Shown here: one piece after another, positions 41,417-49,312 of the stretch
Position numbering within the stretch: position 1 is the first letter of the stretch
How the letters are laid out: every line of letters begins with the position of its first letter
NCBI GenBank assembly: GCA_964477035.1
Contig: CAYZCW010000001.1
Coordinates: 248,001 to 312,000 of the forward strand
Source of the DNA: SLSG01 sp964477035
GTDB taxonomy: Bacteria > Bacteroidota > Bacteroidia > Bacteroidales > UBA7960
DNA: 64,000 bases
Direction of reading: 5' to 3'
Translations under genes and position numbers: made by a program
The notes under the pieces: generated by a model
What the model was told of the DNA's origin: nothing
The model's database searches: none
What the model saw: only the letters and a program-made list of their open reading frames with translations

Positions 41417-44400
41417 TTAAATGGTTGCTGCAAGTTTTGATTCGTCGGATGCGCGCATCTGCAAATGGCGGACCGTGCCTTCATGGGTGTTGTTGATGGA
41501 CAGGACCTCGCTGAAATGACTTCCGGCCTCCGCGTGCTCCCCGAGTCCGGATTTGCCCAGGGCGATCAGGTAGTGGCAGAGCTGTTTGTTTCTTTGGTTC
41601 AGGTCCTCCTCCCATATCAGCAGGTCTGGTAAGGACACGGCGAAATAATCGATTCTGATGGCGTCGTCCATGTGTGCCTCCCCATAGTCCACCAGCTTGC
41701 GAAACCGTTCCGCTGCCCCTTCTTCATCGCCCAGTTGCCTGAGGGCGAGGCCCTGGTAGTAAATGGCATCGGGTGGCTGGTCGTTGTAGAACATGGCCAT
41801 GGAAGGCCCGGCCGGTCCCCTGCCGGCTTTTCTAAAATAGGAGGCGGCCAGTCCGTTTTCTCCGACTCCCTTATGGGCCAGGCCCAGCCAGTAGTTTATC
41901 TCCGAATCCTCCTCCCTGAAAAGCTTTTCCTCTCCGAGATTTTCCGGGCAGTTGGAGGCTTCCCGGACCAGGGCAAGGGCGGTTTCGTGCCGGCCGGCCC
42001 GCATTGCTTTGCTGGCCATGGCCAGCAGGCTCCAGGTATGCTGGGCAATGACCTTGCCTTCGCCCCCTTCCCAGGGGTGAAACTTCCTCGACCGCATCAG
42101 CTCCAGGGCCTGTTCGTGAAGGCCGAGCTGGTTGTAGAGGCAGGCCCTTTCAAGGTACAGGTCGTCCCGTTCCAGAACCAGCCCTGTGTGTTTCTCCAGC
42201 AAGTCCAGGCGTTGTGTCGCGGGGTGGTTCAGGCGTTTGCACAATTGGTCCAGCTCCATCAGAATCCTGGGGTCGTTTTCTCCCAGAGAGAATGCCTTCC
42301 GCAGTGTTTGCAGCGCCTTTACCCTGTCTCGTTTCTTGTTGAAATAGGCCAGGCTGAGGTTTCTCAGGACCGTCGGATAGGCATCGTTGAGGCTGGCGGA
42401 TTCCTCCCAGCAATGGATGGCCTTGTCATAGATCCTGGCATTGTACAGCAAATTCCCCAGGTAGTACCTGGCCCTGGCATCCGCCGGATTGGTGCGGATG
42501 GCCCATTCAAGTACGACTACGGCCTCGGGCTGGTTGGGAAAGCAGTAATCCGGACAGGCCTCCGAGGCCCTTAACAGAGACTCCCGGGATTCATTCATTT
42601 TGTCCAGCCGGTCTTCCAGCCAGGCCTTGACATACAGGGCAAGGGGATAGACCCTGCCCGGCTTCTGCACCTGGATGCCCAGATCGATCATTTGCAGGGC
42701 CTCCGGGTAGCACCCTGCCCGGGCATAGTCCCAGGCGTGCTCCAGGTAGTTGTGGATGTTTCCCCGCATGAGATTTTCCATGCGCTGCAGGGCCCCGCTG
42801 CCCGGTGTCAGCAGCTCCCATTCCAGATAGAGCGGAAAGTTGAACCGGTCCAGTTCCAGTGACTTGCGTATGGTTTCCAGAGCCTGTAAGGTGTCTCCCA
42901 GCTTGCGGAGCAGTACAACCTTGAGATGCCGGGCTTTGTGGTTGCGGGCATTGTGGGCGAGGGACCAGTCGATGGACTCCATCGCCTGCTCCAGGCTCCC
43001 CCGTGCGGTGTCGATGCGGGCGATCTGAAAATACCCGGCCGGCACCTGGGCAGCATTCCAGACCGATTTGTAGAAGGTGTCATAGGCCTCGTCATCCCGG
43101 CCCTGCAGCAAAAGGGCCACCCCCAGGTTGTAGGCGGGTTCTCCGTCCAGGGGGTTGGGGTTGTGTTTTGTAAGGGTATCCTGGGCCGTCCTGAAATGCC
43201 TTTCGGCCTCCGCAAACTGCCCCCTTCTCAGGTACCAGAGCCCCATGCTGTTGTTGCAACGGATGTCGCCTGGGTCCCGCTTCAGGGCTTCCAGGTAGTA
43301 ATCGCGCGGATCGTAAGTGGCGTGCCGGTATTGTTCCAGGTGCAGGCCGGCCTGATAGAGGGCTTCGTTGGTTCCGATCTCCCCCGGGGGGGCAATCGGC
43401 CTGGCTGCCTCGGCGGGGGGTCTTTCTTCCTCCGTTTCCATGGTCCAGGAAACGAGGCACCGGCCGTCGTTTGATAAAATACGGATCGTCAATCCCTCCG
43501 GGTCCAGCCTTTCCGGGACTTCCAGTTTTTTTTCATAGGATGTCCCGGGATGGAAATCAAAGGCATCGCCAAACAGCTCCTTCCCGTCCTTTGTCAGGAC
43601 CACCCTGGCATCCGGGTATTCCGCCGTGGTGAAGGCCCGTATGGAAATATGCCCGCCTGTGATCTCCAGGTTCACCATGGCGTCTTTGGTGGCGTTTTTC
43701 ACCATACCAAGGTCGCGGTAGGGCATGAAGAACTGGCTGAAAGCTTTTTCTTCCCCGGGCATCAGCCAGGAGAAATCGGGTTGGTTGTCGGTATAGACCC
43801 CGCACATCAGTTCAATGTAAGGGCCGTCCTCGTCCGTCAGGTGCCTGTCCCAGGCCCGTCCGAAGTCCCCGTTGCCCCAGGTCCATTGCTTCTTGCCGGG
43901 GGATACGTGGTGGTTGGCCACATGCAGCAGGCCGCCCCGGCTGTCCCCCTCATACCCGCCTACGAAGTCGTACTTGGAGGTGATGGCCATGTATGAAGTG
44001 GGTACAGGGATGTTTTTATACCGGGAAATGTCCGTTCCGGGGGAGTAGTCCACCTTGTAATACGTTCCGGTGGCTATGGGGAAGGTGGATGTATCCCGCT
44101 TCCCGTGGTCGAATACTGCGTGGACATCCGGGGGGAACACGGAGTGGTAATGGTCGTTTACTTTCACGGCGGGGTTTGCCCACCACAGGAAGGTCTGGGG
44201 AACCTCCGTCCGGTTGTACAGCCTGACCTTGATCTCCAGGTAGGCCTTGTCAGGGTAAAGGGTAAATCCTGCCATGCCTTTGGTACGAAACATGCGCTCC
44301 GTTTCACTGCACCAGACCGTGACGCTGCCGTCCGGATTTTCCTCGATGCTGTGATCCACCGGGTCGAATGTGGTGGGGCGGTGGTGCTGGGGCCAGTTGA

Positions 44401-44779
44401 ACTCGATCCCTCCTGAGATCCAGGGGCCTGTCAGTCCGACAAGTGCGGGCTTGATGACCTGGTTGTAATAGATGAAATGCCGGCGTTTCATCTTGTCATA
44501 AGCCATCTGGATCCTTCCCCCGATCTCTGGAAGGATCATGATTTTCAGATATTTGTTTTCCAGCATGACCGCCTGGTACTCCCGCTCCGTTTTTTTGTCG
44601 GTGATTTTTTCGACCACCGGATAAGGATAGACGGCCCCACTGCTGCCCTGGTAAACCCTTTTCTCCAGAAACATGGGGTTTTTCTCCGGTTGCCCGACCT
44701 CGTAAGTGGGGATGGTGACTTTCTCGTACCACCCCCTGGTTTCATTGCCGGCCCCTTGTTGTGTATTTTTTAAAGTCAT
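41417..44779 (-). CDS. DUF5107-type protein with TPR domain
   Basis: 1120 aa, no signal peptide, so cytoplasmic. Residues ~15-460 form a beta-rich domain that looks like a galactose-mutarotase-type sandwich (LPEIGGRIQMAYDKMKRR, WISGGIEFNWPQHH, HVANHHVSPGKKQWTWGNGD); I believe this is DUF5107. Residues ~475-1105 are TPR repeats (YYLEALKRDPGDIRCNNSMG, EPAYNLGVALLLQGRDDEA, ARYYLGNLLYNARIYDKAI). The conserved Glu130, His and Trp residues in the first part suggest a sugar-binding or catalytic pocket. Such genes recur in sugar-use loci; the activity is not known to me. Placed between the sugar porter and the GH36. Confidence 0.75.
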   Translation of the reverse strand: MTLKNTQQGAGNETRGWYEKVTIPTYEVGQPEKNPMFLEKRVYQGSSGAVYPYPVVEKITDKKTEREYQAVMLENKYLKIMILPEIGGRIQMAYDKMKRRHFIYYNQVIKPALVGLTGPWISGGIEFNWPQHHRPTTFDPVDHSIEENPDGSVTVWCSETERMFRTKGMAGFTLYPDKAYLEIKVRLYNRTEVPQTFLWWANPAVKVNDHYHSVFPPDVHAVFDHGKRDTSTFPIATGTYYKVDYSPGTDISRYKNIPVPTSYMAITSKYDFVGGYEGDSRGGLLHVANHHVSPGKKQWTWGNGDFGRAWDRHLTDEDGPYIELMCGVYTDNQPDFSWLMPGEEKAFSQFFMPYRDLGMVKNATKDAMVNLEITGGHISIRAFTTAEYPDARVVLTKDGKELFGDAFDFHPGTSYEKKLEVPERLDPEGLTIRILSNDGRCLVSWTMETEEERPPAEAARPIAPPGEIGTNEALYQAGLHLEQYRHATYDPRDYYLEALKRDPGDIRCNNSMGLWYLRRGQFAEAERHFRTAQDTLTKHNPNPLDGEPAYNLGVALLLQGRDDEAYDTFYKSVWNAAQVPAGYFQIARIDTARGSLEQAMESIDWSLAHNARNHKARHLKVVLLRKLGDTLQALETIRKSLELDRFNFPLYLEWELLTPGSGALQRMENLMRGNIHNYLEHAWDYARAGCYPEALQMIDLGIQVQKPGRVYPLALYVKAWLEDRLDKMNESRESLLRASEACPDYCFPNQPEAVVVLEWAIRTNPADARARYYLGNLLYNARIYDKAIHCWEESASLNDAYPTVLRNLSLAYFNKKRDRVKALQTLRKAFSLGENDPRILMELDQLCKRLNHPATQRLDLLEKHTGLVLERDDLYLERACLYNQLGLHEQALELMRSRKFHPWEGGEGKVIAQHTWSLLAMASKAMRAGRHETALALVREASNCPENLGEEKLFREEDSEINYWLGLAHKGVGENGLAASYFRKAGRGPAGPSMAMFYNDQPPDAIYYQGLALRQLGDEEGAAERFRKLVDYGEAHMDDAIRIDYFAVSLPDLLIWEEDLNQRNKQLCHYLIALGKSGLGEHAEAGSHFSEVLSINNTHEGTVRHLQMRASDESKLAATI

Positions 44780-44839
44780 AAGTTGCTCAAAACAAGTTTT
44801 TATCCGATAAGCACGGGCAAAGCCCGGGCCTGTTACAAA

Positions 44840-46249
44840 TTATTGTTTCTCAGGGGGCCCGCCCAGCTCGCGCTCCAGTTCCTCCAGAGACCTTCCTTTG
44901 GTTTCGGGGAGTTTTTTCAGGACAAACAGGAAGCCTGCCAGACAAATGCCCCCATACAGCCAGAAGGTTCCTGACGCCTTGAGGGCGCTGTTCAACAACG
45001 GAAATGTATAGGTCAGCACAAAGCTTCCAATCCATAAAGCGGTCGTTGCCAATGCCATGGCTGCGCCTCTGATCCGGTTCGGAAAAATCTCCGACAGCAC
45101 CACCCATACGATGGGTGCCAGGGTCATGGCGTACACCGCAATGGCCGTGACCACTAGAACCAGGATGGCTGTACCCTGCAGCTGAAAATAATAGCTGGAA
45201 CCAAGCAGGAGGTATATCAGAGCAAGCCCCAGAGACCCCAGCAGCATCAGTTTCCGCCTGCCCCAGCTGTCCACCATGCGCATGGCCATGAGGGTAAACA
45301 CGAGGTTAACCGTCCCGGTGATCACGATATTGAACAGCATGTCCGTCACGGAATAGCCGGCGGCAGTGAAAACCTCGTGCGCATAATTGAAAATCACGTT
45401 GATGCCGCACCACTGCTGAAACACGGCCAGGACGACTCCGATTACCAGCACCGGCCGGATCCTTTTCCCAGTCAGGGCCTTCCAGTCGATTCTTTCGTGG
45501 GCGGCCGACCGGAGGGTTTCCTGAATGTTCCCGACCTCTTCACGTGCATAAGGTTCCCCGCCAATGCGGGTGAGGATGCCGGCACTCTCCCTGAGGCGTC
45601 CCGCCTTTACCAGATAACGGGGACTTTCGGGTAGAAAGAAGGCCAGCACGAGGAACAGGGAGGCCGGAACGGTTTCTGCCCAGAACATCCAGCGCCATCC
45701 CCGGAGGACGTTCCAGCTGGCCTGCATGGCTTCCGCGCCGCTTTCACCGGGGGTTTTTTCGGCGATCAGGTAGTTCATGATCTGGGCGAGCAAAATGCCG
45801 ATCACGATGGTCAGCTGGTTCACCGACACCAGTTTGCCGCGCATGCGGGCCGGGGAGATCTCGGCGATGTACATGGGGGATATGGCGGAAGCCAGGCCGA
45901 TACCGAACCCGCCAAGCACCCGGAAAAAGATGAAGGGGGCAAAGGAGTTGACGGCCCCTGTCCCAATGGCTGAGGTGGTAAACAGGAGCGCGGCAAAAAC
46001 CAGGGGGGTCTTCCTGCCAAAGCGTTCTGATAACAGGCCGGAACCCAGGGCGCCAAACAGGCAGCCGATCAGGGCGCTGCTCATGGCCCATCCCTGCAGG
46101 CTGGGGGAGTGGGATATCCCGAAAAACACTTCATAAAACGGTTTGGCCCCCCCAATGACCACCCAGTCGTAACCGAACAGAAGCCCGCCCAGGGCAGAGA
46201 CCAGGGTCAGGCGGAGAATGAAGGCCAGATTGAATCGATGGACTTCCAT
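44840..46249 (-). CDS. sugar porter of the MFS superfamily (XylE/GLUT type)
   Basis: 469 aa from ATG 46249; the ATG at 46273 would lie inside the predicted -7 element and is less likely. Twelve membrane segments with sugar-porter signatures: GGLLFGYDWVVIGG, ERFGRKTP, RVLGGFGIGLASAISPMYIAE, PESPRYLVKAG, QQWCGINVIFNYA, DSWGRRKLM and PETKGRSLEELE. It carries a monosaccharide or small oligosaccharide across the inner membrane by H+ symport; galactose, melibiose or a mixture fits the locus. First gene of the minus-strand operon, divergent from the AraC-type regulator. Confidence 0.92.
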   Translation of the reverse strand: MEVHRFNLAFILRLTLVSALGGLLFGYDWVVIGGAKPFYEVFFGISHSPSLQGWAMSSALIGCLFGALGSGLLSERFGRKTPLVFAALLFTTSAIGTGAVNSFAPFIFFRVLGGFGIGLASAISPMYIAEISPARMRGKLVSVNQLTIVIGILLAQIMNYLIAEKTPGESGAEAMQASWNVLRGWRWMFWAETVPASLFLVLAFFLPESPRYLVKAGRLRESAGILTRIGGEPYAREEVGNIQETLRSAAHERIDWKALTGKRIRPVLVIGVVLAVFQQWCGINVIFNYAHEVFTAAGYSVTDMLFNIVITGTVNLVFTLMAMRMVDSWGRRKLMLLGSLGLALIYLLLGSSYYFQLQGTAILVLVVTAIAVYAMTLAPIVWVVLSEIFPNRIRGAAMALATTALWIGSFVLTYTFPLLNSALKASGTFWLYGGICLAGFLFVLKKLPETKGRSLEELERELGGPPEKQ

Positions 46250-46270
46250 AAAACAATATTTATCTGTGTT

Positions 46271-46278
46271 CAAATATA
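46271..46278 (-). promoter_or_regulatory. candidate -7 element of the alpha-galactoside operon
   Basis: Minus strand TATATTTG matches TAnnTTTG and would start RNA about 15 nt before the ATG at 46249. No -33 match is seen, as expected for a promoter that needs an activator. Confidence 0.5.
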
Positions 46279-46307
46279 GGGGATAAACCGGCGCCTGGGC
46301 ATGCAGG

Positions 46308-46338
46308 ATTTTATCAAATAATGGACAATATTATCAGA
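46308..46338. promoter_or_regulatory. direct repeat, candidate AraC-family activator site
   Basis: TTATCA at 46311 and again at 46331, start-to-start 20 bp (two helical turns), in related 11-bp contexts ATTTTATCAAA and ATATTATCAGA. Position is about 35-60 bp upstream of the -7 element of the sugar-porter operon, where AraC-type activators usually bind. Confidence 0.45.
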
Positions 46339-46462
46339 TTGTAGAATCAAACATTTTTCGACATTTATAGGCTTTGTTAGAATTATTTTATTCATATTTG
46401 CATCTAGAACATTGATAATTATTGCGGTGCGAATATGATGCGTGAAGACCCATGTTTGGTTT

Positions 46463-46478
46463 AGGTATTTGAATACCT
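46463..46478. promoter_or_regulatory. 16-bp palindrome upstream of the AraC-type gene
   Basis: AGGTATT-TG-AATACCT, perfect 7-bp arms, 32 bp before the regulator's ATG; possibly an autoregulatory site or a leader structure. Confidence 0.35.
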
Positions 46479-46509
46479 TTTATGAATAGAATATATGATT
46501 ATTTGAATC

Positions 46510-47394
46510 ATGCTTAGAAAGCAAGATGGTTTCCCCGGGCAGATCAGCTTTGTGATCCCCGAAAAGGTGCTGGGCTGGGTTAAGAGGAACCCGCTCATTT
46601 CGGACTTGTACATTACGGACATCGGATACTATCCGCATGCACGCCATCATTTCCGGGAGCGCAGGTCGGGAAGTCCCCAGCATATATTAATATACAATAC
46701 AGAGGGGAAAGGCAGTATTCAAACCGGAAGCCTGCAGTTTGAACTCCCGGGCGATCATTATGTCATTATTCCGGCAGGTGTTCCCCATAAATACGCCTCC
46801 GATGCCTGTAACCCATGGTCCATCTACTGGATTCACTTCACGGGCAAGAAATCCCTTATGCTGGCAAACCGCGCCAACAAACCCGTCGCCATCGAAAAAA
46901 ACAAGTTGTCGCGCATCGGCGACCGGATAGACATGTTCTCGGACATATTTTCGACACTGGACCGCGGTCTCAGCCACGAAAACCTGGAATATGTGAACCT
47001 GGGACTGGGCAGGCTGCTCTCCACCTTTACCTACCTGAACCAGTTCCGGATCATGAAGCGCCCGGAGGAAAACGACCCTGTTGCCCGGAGCATCGACTTC
47101 ATGCTGGAGAACCTGAACAAAAAATTATCCCTCTCAGACATTTCAAAGTATGCCGGTTATTCGGTATCCCACTTTAGCAGGCTGTTTGTATCGCATACCG
47201 GGCATGCCCCGGTGGACTACTTCATCCAGCTTAAGATGCAAAGGGCCTGCAGGCTGCTGGACAATTCCGGCCTGTCGGTCATGGATGTCTCCCGGGAAAT
47301 CGGGATCGAGGACCCGTTTTATTTTTCCCGTGTCTTTCACAAGATGATGCAAGTGTCTCCTTCGGAATACAGGAAAAGACTCAGAGGAAACTGA
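46510..47394 (+). CDS. AraC-family transcriptional regulator
   Basis: 294 aa. N-terminal cupin (residues ~20-150: IQTGSLQFELPGDHYVIIPAGVPHKY, WSIYWIHFTG) typical of AraC sugar sensors; C-terminal double helix-turn-helix (~190-290) with KLSLSDISKYAGYSVSHFSR and LSVMDVSREIGIEDPFYFSR, ending in SPSEYRKRL. It most likely binds a sugar from the locus and activates the divergent sugar-porter/GH36/susCD operon. Overlaps the following epimerase-like gene by 1 bp (TGATG), so the two are co-expressed. Cytoplasmic. Confidence 0.92.
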   Translation: MLRKQDGFPGQISFVIPEKVLGWVKRNPLISDLYITDIGYYPHARHHFRERRSGSPQHILIYNTEGKGSIQTGSLQFELPGDHYVIIPAGVPHKYASDACNPWSIYWIHFTGKKSLMLANRANKPVAIEKNKLSRIGDRIDMFSDIFSTLDRGLSHENLEYVNLGLGRLLSTFTYLNQFRIMKRPEENDPVARSIDFMLENLNKKLSLSDISKYAGYSVSHFSRLFVSHTGHAPVDYFIQLKMQRACRLLDNSGLSVMDVSREIGIEDPFYFSRVFHKMMQVSPSEYRKRLRGN

Positions 47395-48257
47395 TGATGG
47401 AAACCGTCCAGGCAATATTCGGAGATTGGGAAATCCGCTGCATTCCCTCGGATGGGGGGCGGATTGCCTCACTGAAGTATAAGGATCAGCCCCTGTTGAC
47501 ACCTGCCCCGGAAAATTTCAGTCCGCCGGGGACTCCGCTCGGAGAATATGAGCAACGTCCCGTGTACGGGTATGATGACTGCTTCCCATCGGTTGCGCCG
47601 GGACTGCACCCCCGGGAAAACTATCCCATCAGGGACCATGGGCAGTTGTGCTGGCTGCCCTGGGAGATGAAGGCCGGCCCTTCTGTTCTGGAGGCCCGGG
47701 TGGATTGCCACCGCCCGGACTGCCGCTTTTCGAGGACCCTGTGTTTTTCAGCTCAGGGCATCCGTTGGGTTTTTGAACTGGAGAATCGTTCGGAAGGGCC
47801 GCTGGACTTCCTGCATGTGGCGCATCCGCTGTTCCCTCCGGGAGAGGTGGCTGGCCTTGACCTGCCATCTTTTGATCATGTACTGGGTGAACAGAACCAG
47901 CCTGTGCAGTTATTGGAAGGGCCCTCAGCCGTATCAGCCCACCTCCTGGGTTTGCAGGAGGGAGCCTGGGAGCTGCTGTCCCTGCAGCGGCTGTCCGAGC
48001 CCAGGGTGGGCCTGAGGTTCCGCTCCGGCATCCGCCTGGTCATTACCTGGAGCCGGGCGCTTTTCCCCAACCTGGCCATCTGGTGGAACAGGGGCGGATA
48101 CCCTCCGGAACCTGGTATTGCCCGGAACGAATGCGCCATGGAACCCATTTCCGGGCGCAACAGCAACCTGGCAGACAGCCTGGCCGATGGAGACTGCCTG
48201 CAGGTGCCCCCTGCCGGCAGGAAGAGATGGGAGATGGTGTGGCACGTGCAAGCCTGA
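47394..48257 (+). CDS. aldose 1-epimerase-like protein
   Basis: 287 aa. Galactose-mutarotase fold by sequence: IPSDGGRIASLKYKDQPLL, DDCFPSVAPG, DHGQLCWLPWEM (candidate His82), and CAMEPISGRNSNLA with the candidate base Glu262. These correspond to the His/Glu pair of mutarotases, so it may interconvert galactose anomers or a related sugar. No signal peptide. Starts at the stop of the AraC-type gene. It makes sense next to alpha-galactosidases, which release alpha-galactose. Confidence 0.78.
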   Translation: MMETVQAIFGDWEIRCIPSDGGRIASLKYKDQPLLTPAPENFSPPGTPLGEYEQRPVYGYDDCFPSVAPGLHPRENYPIRDHGQLCWLPWEMKAGPSVLEARVDCHRPDCRFSRTLCFSAQGIRWVFELENRSEGPLDFLHVAHPLFPPGEVAGLDLPSFDHVLGEQNQPVQLLEGPSAVSAHLLGLQEGAWELLSLQRLSEPRVGLRFRSGIRLVITWSRALFPNLAIWWNRGGYPPEPGIARNECAMEPISGRNSNLADSLADGDCLQVPPAGRKRWEMVWHVQA

Positions 48258-48339
48258 ACACTGGCTGAACACCTGGCCTGGTTGGTGAAACGGCCTGAGC
48301 AAACCGCCGCATCCGCAAAAGGCCATCCTGACACAGGCA

Positions 48340-49140
48340 TTACCTGCAATGACAGGAGATGCAGTCCGTTTCCGGGAAGTGCTGTTTCAGCAGGTGGTAC
48401 AGGTCCGGATCGTACTCCTTCAGCTGGGCCCGGGTGCCGATGTGGTTGTGCAGGCCGTCCGGTTCGGGCACCGTGCCGTTCACGTTGAACCAGGTCTGTA
48501 CCCCTTCGGCCCAGTACTCCTCGATATTGGTTTCCGCATAGGTGTCCTTCCACAGCCCTCTTGCACGGGCATTGGCCAGCATGGCCTCCAGGCGTTCGTT
48601 GAAACCGGGGTCGTTCAGCACGAAACCCACCAGGTGGATGGTGTGTGCAAACTCATGGATCAGGATGTCCTCCGCATGGTACTTGTCGATCAGGTAGCAC
48701 AGAATATTTTCTTCGGATGCGGTGGTCAGAGGCAGGCGGGGGGTGCCCCCCAGGCCGCGCGCCCTGACGTCCCAGTTCATGGTCGTGTCGTTTTTCAGGA
48801 AGCGGTGTTCCGGGATGTCTGTGGTCCCTTCAAACCGTGCCGCCATGATTCCCAGGCGCACCCCCCTGGCCAGCATGGTGTCCAGAACATTTCGGGGCAG
48901 GTCCGTGGTCATCGCCAGGATGACCGTGCGCGCCTGCAACAGGGCCTCATCCGGCACCCTGGCGGAGCTGATGATGGGGAAGCCCCCGGCATCCACGTAT
49001 TTTTTATAAAACGGGTCCAGGTTCAGATGGGGCGGGGGGCTGCCCACAACGGAATCCTCCCGCTCGCCGGCCAGGGATAAGGGGGCAAAAGCGGAAAGCA
49101 GGGTGCTGCATATCAGGATAAGGTGTATTGTCCGGGTCAT
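48340..49140 (-). CDS. secreted HExxH metallopeptidase-like protein (single domain)
   Basis: 266 aa from ATG 49140, with signal peptide to about residue 24 (PLSLAGERED). Zinc motif ILIHEFAHTIH (HEFAH 162-166) and a downstream EEYWAEGVQTWF whose Glu208 or Glu212 would be the third ligand (gluzincin arrangement). It ends in a Cys-rich tail (DCISCHC). It closely matches the C-terminal half of the next gene upstream: LDPFYKKYVDAGGFPI, NWDVRARGLGGT, EYDPDLYHLL. It lies behind a hairpin following that gene. Substrate unknown; probably a secreted or periplasmic protease. Confidence 0.75.
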   Translation of the reverse strand: MTRTIHLILICSTLLSAFAPLSLAGEREDSVVGSPPPHLNLDPFYKKYVDAGGFPIISSARVPDEALLQARTVILAMTTDLPRNVLDTMLARGVRLGIMAARFEGTTDIPEHRFLKNDTTMNWDVRARGLGGTPRLPLTTASEENILCYLIDKYHAEDILIHEFAHTIHLVGFVLNDPGFNERLEAMLANARARGLWKDTYAETNIEEYWAEGVQTWFNVNGTVPEPDGLHNHIGTRAQLKEYDPDLYHLLKQHFPETDCISCHCR

Positions 49141-49221
49141 CCCGCCGGTGCGTGCAGCCGGCCGGCCAGGTGTTTCTGAAAAAGCTTGTGCGGTCATTGT
49201 CTGTTTGTTATTTAAGACCCG

Positions 49222-49249
49222 CCGCCGGTTTCCTGACGGAAACCGGCGG
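49222..49249 (-). terminator. hairpin between the two metallopeptidase genes
   Basis: CCGCCGGTTTCC-TGAC-GGAAACCGGCGG, a perfect 12-bp stem with a 4-nt loop; the minus-strand tail GGTCTTAAATAA is only partly T-rich. Confidence 0.5.
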
Positions 49250-49312
49250 GAAGGATCCTTTCACTATTAACACCAAAAAAACGGGTAAAGAACGAAGGGG
49301 CCTTGCGGTGTA

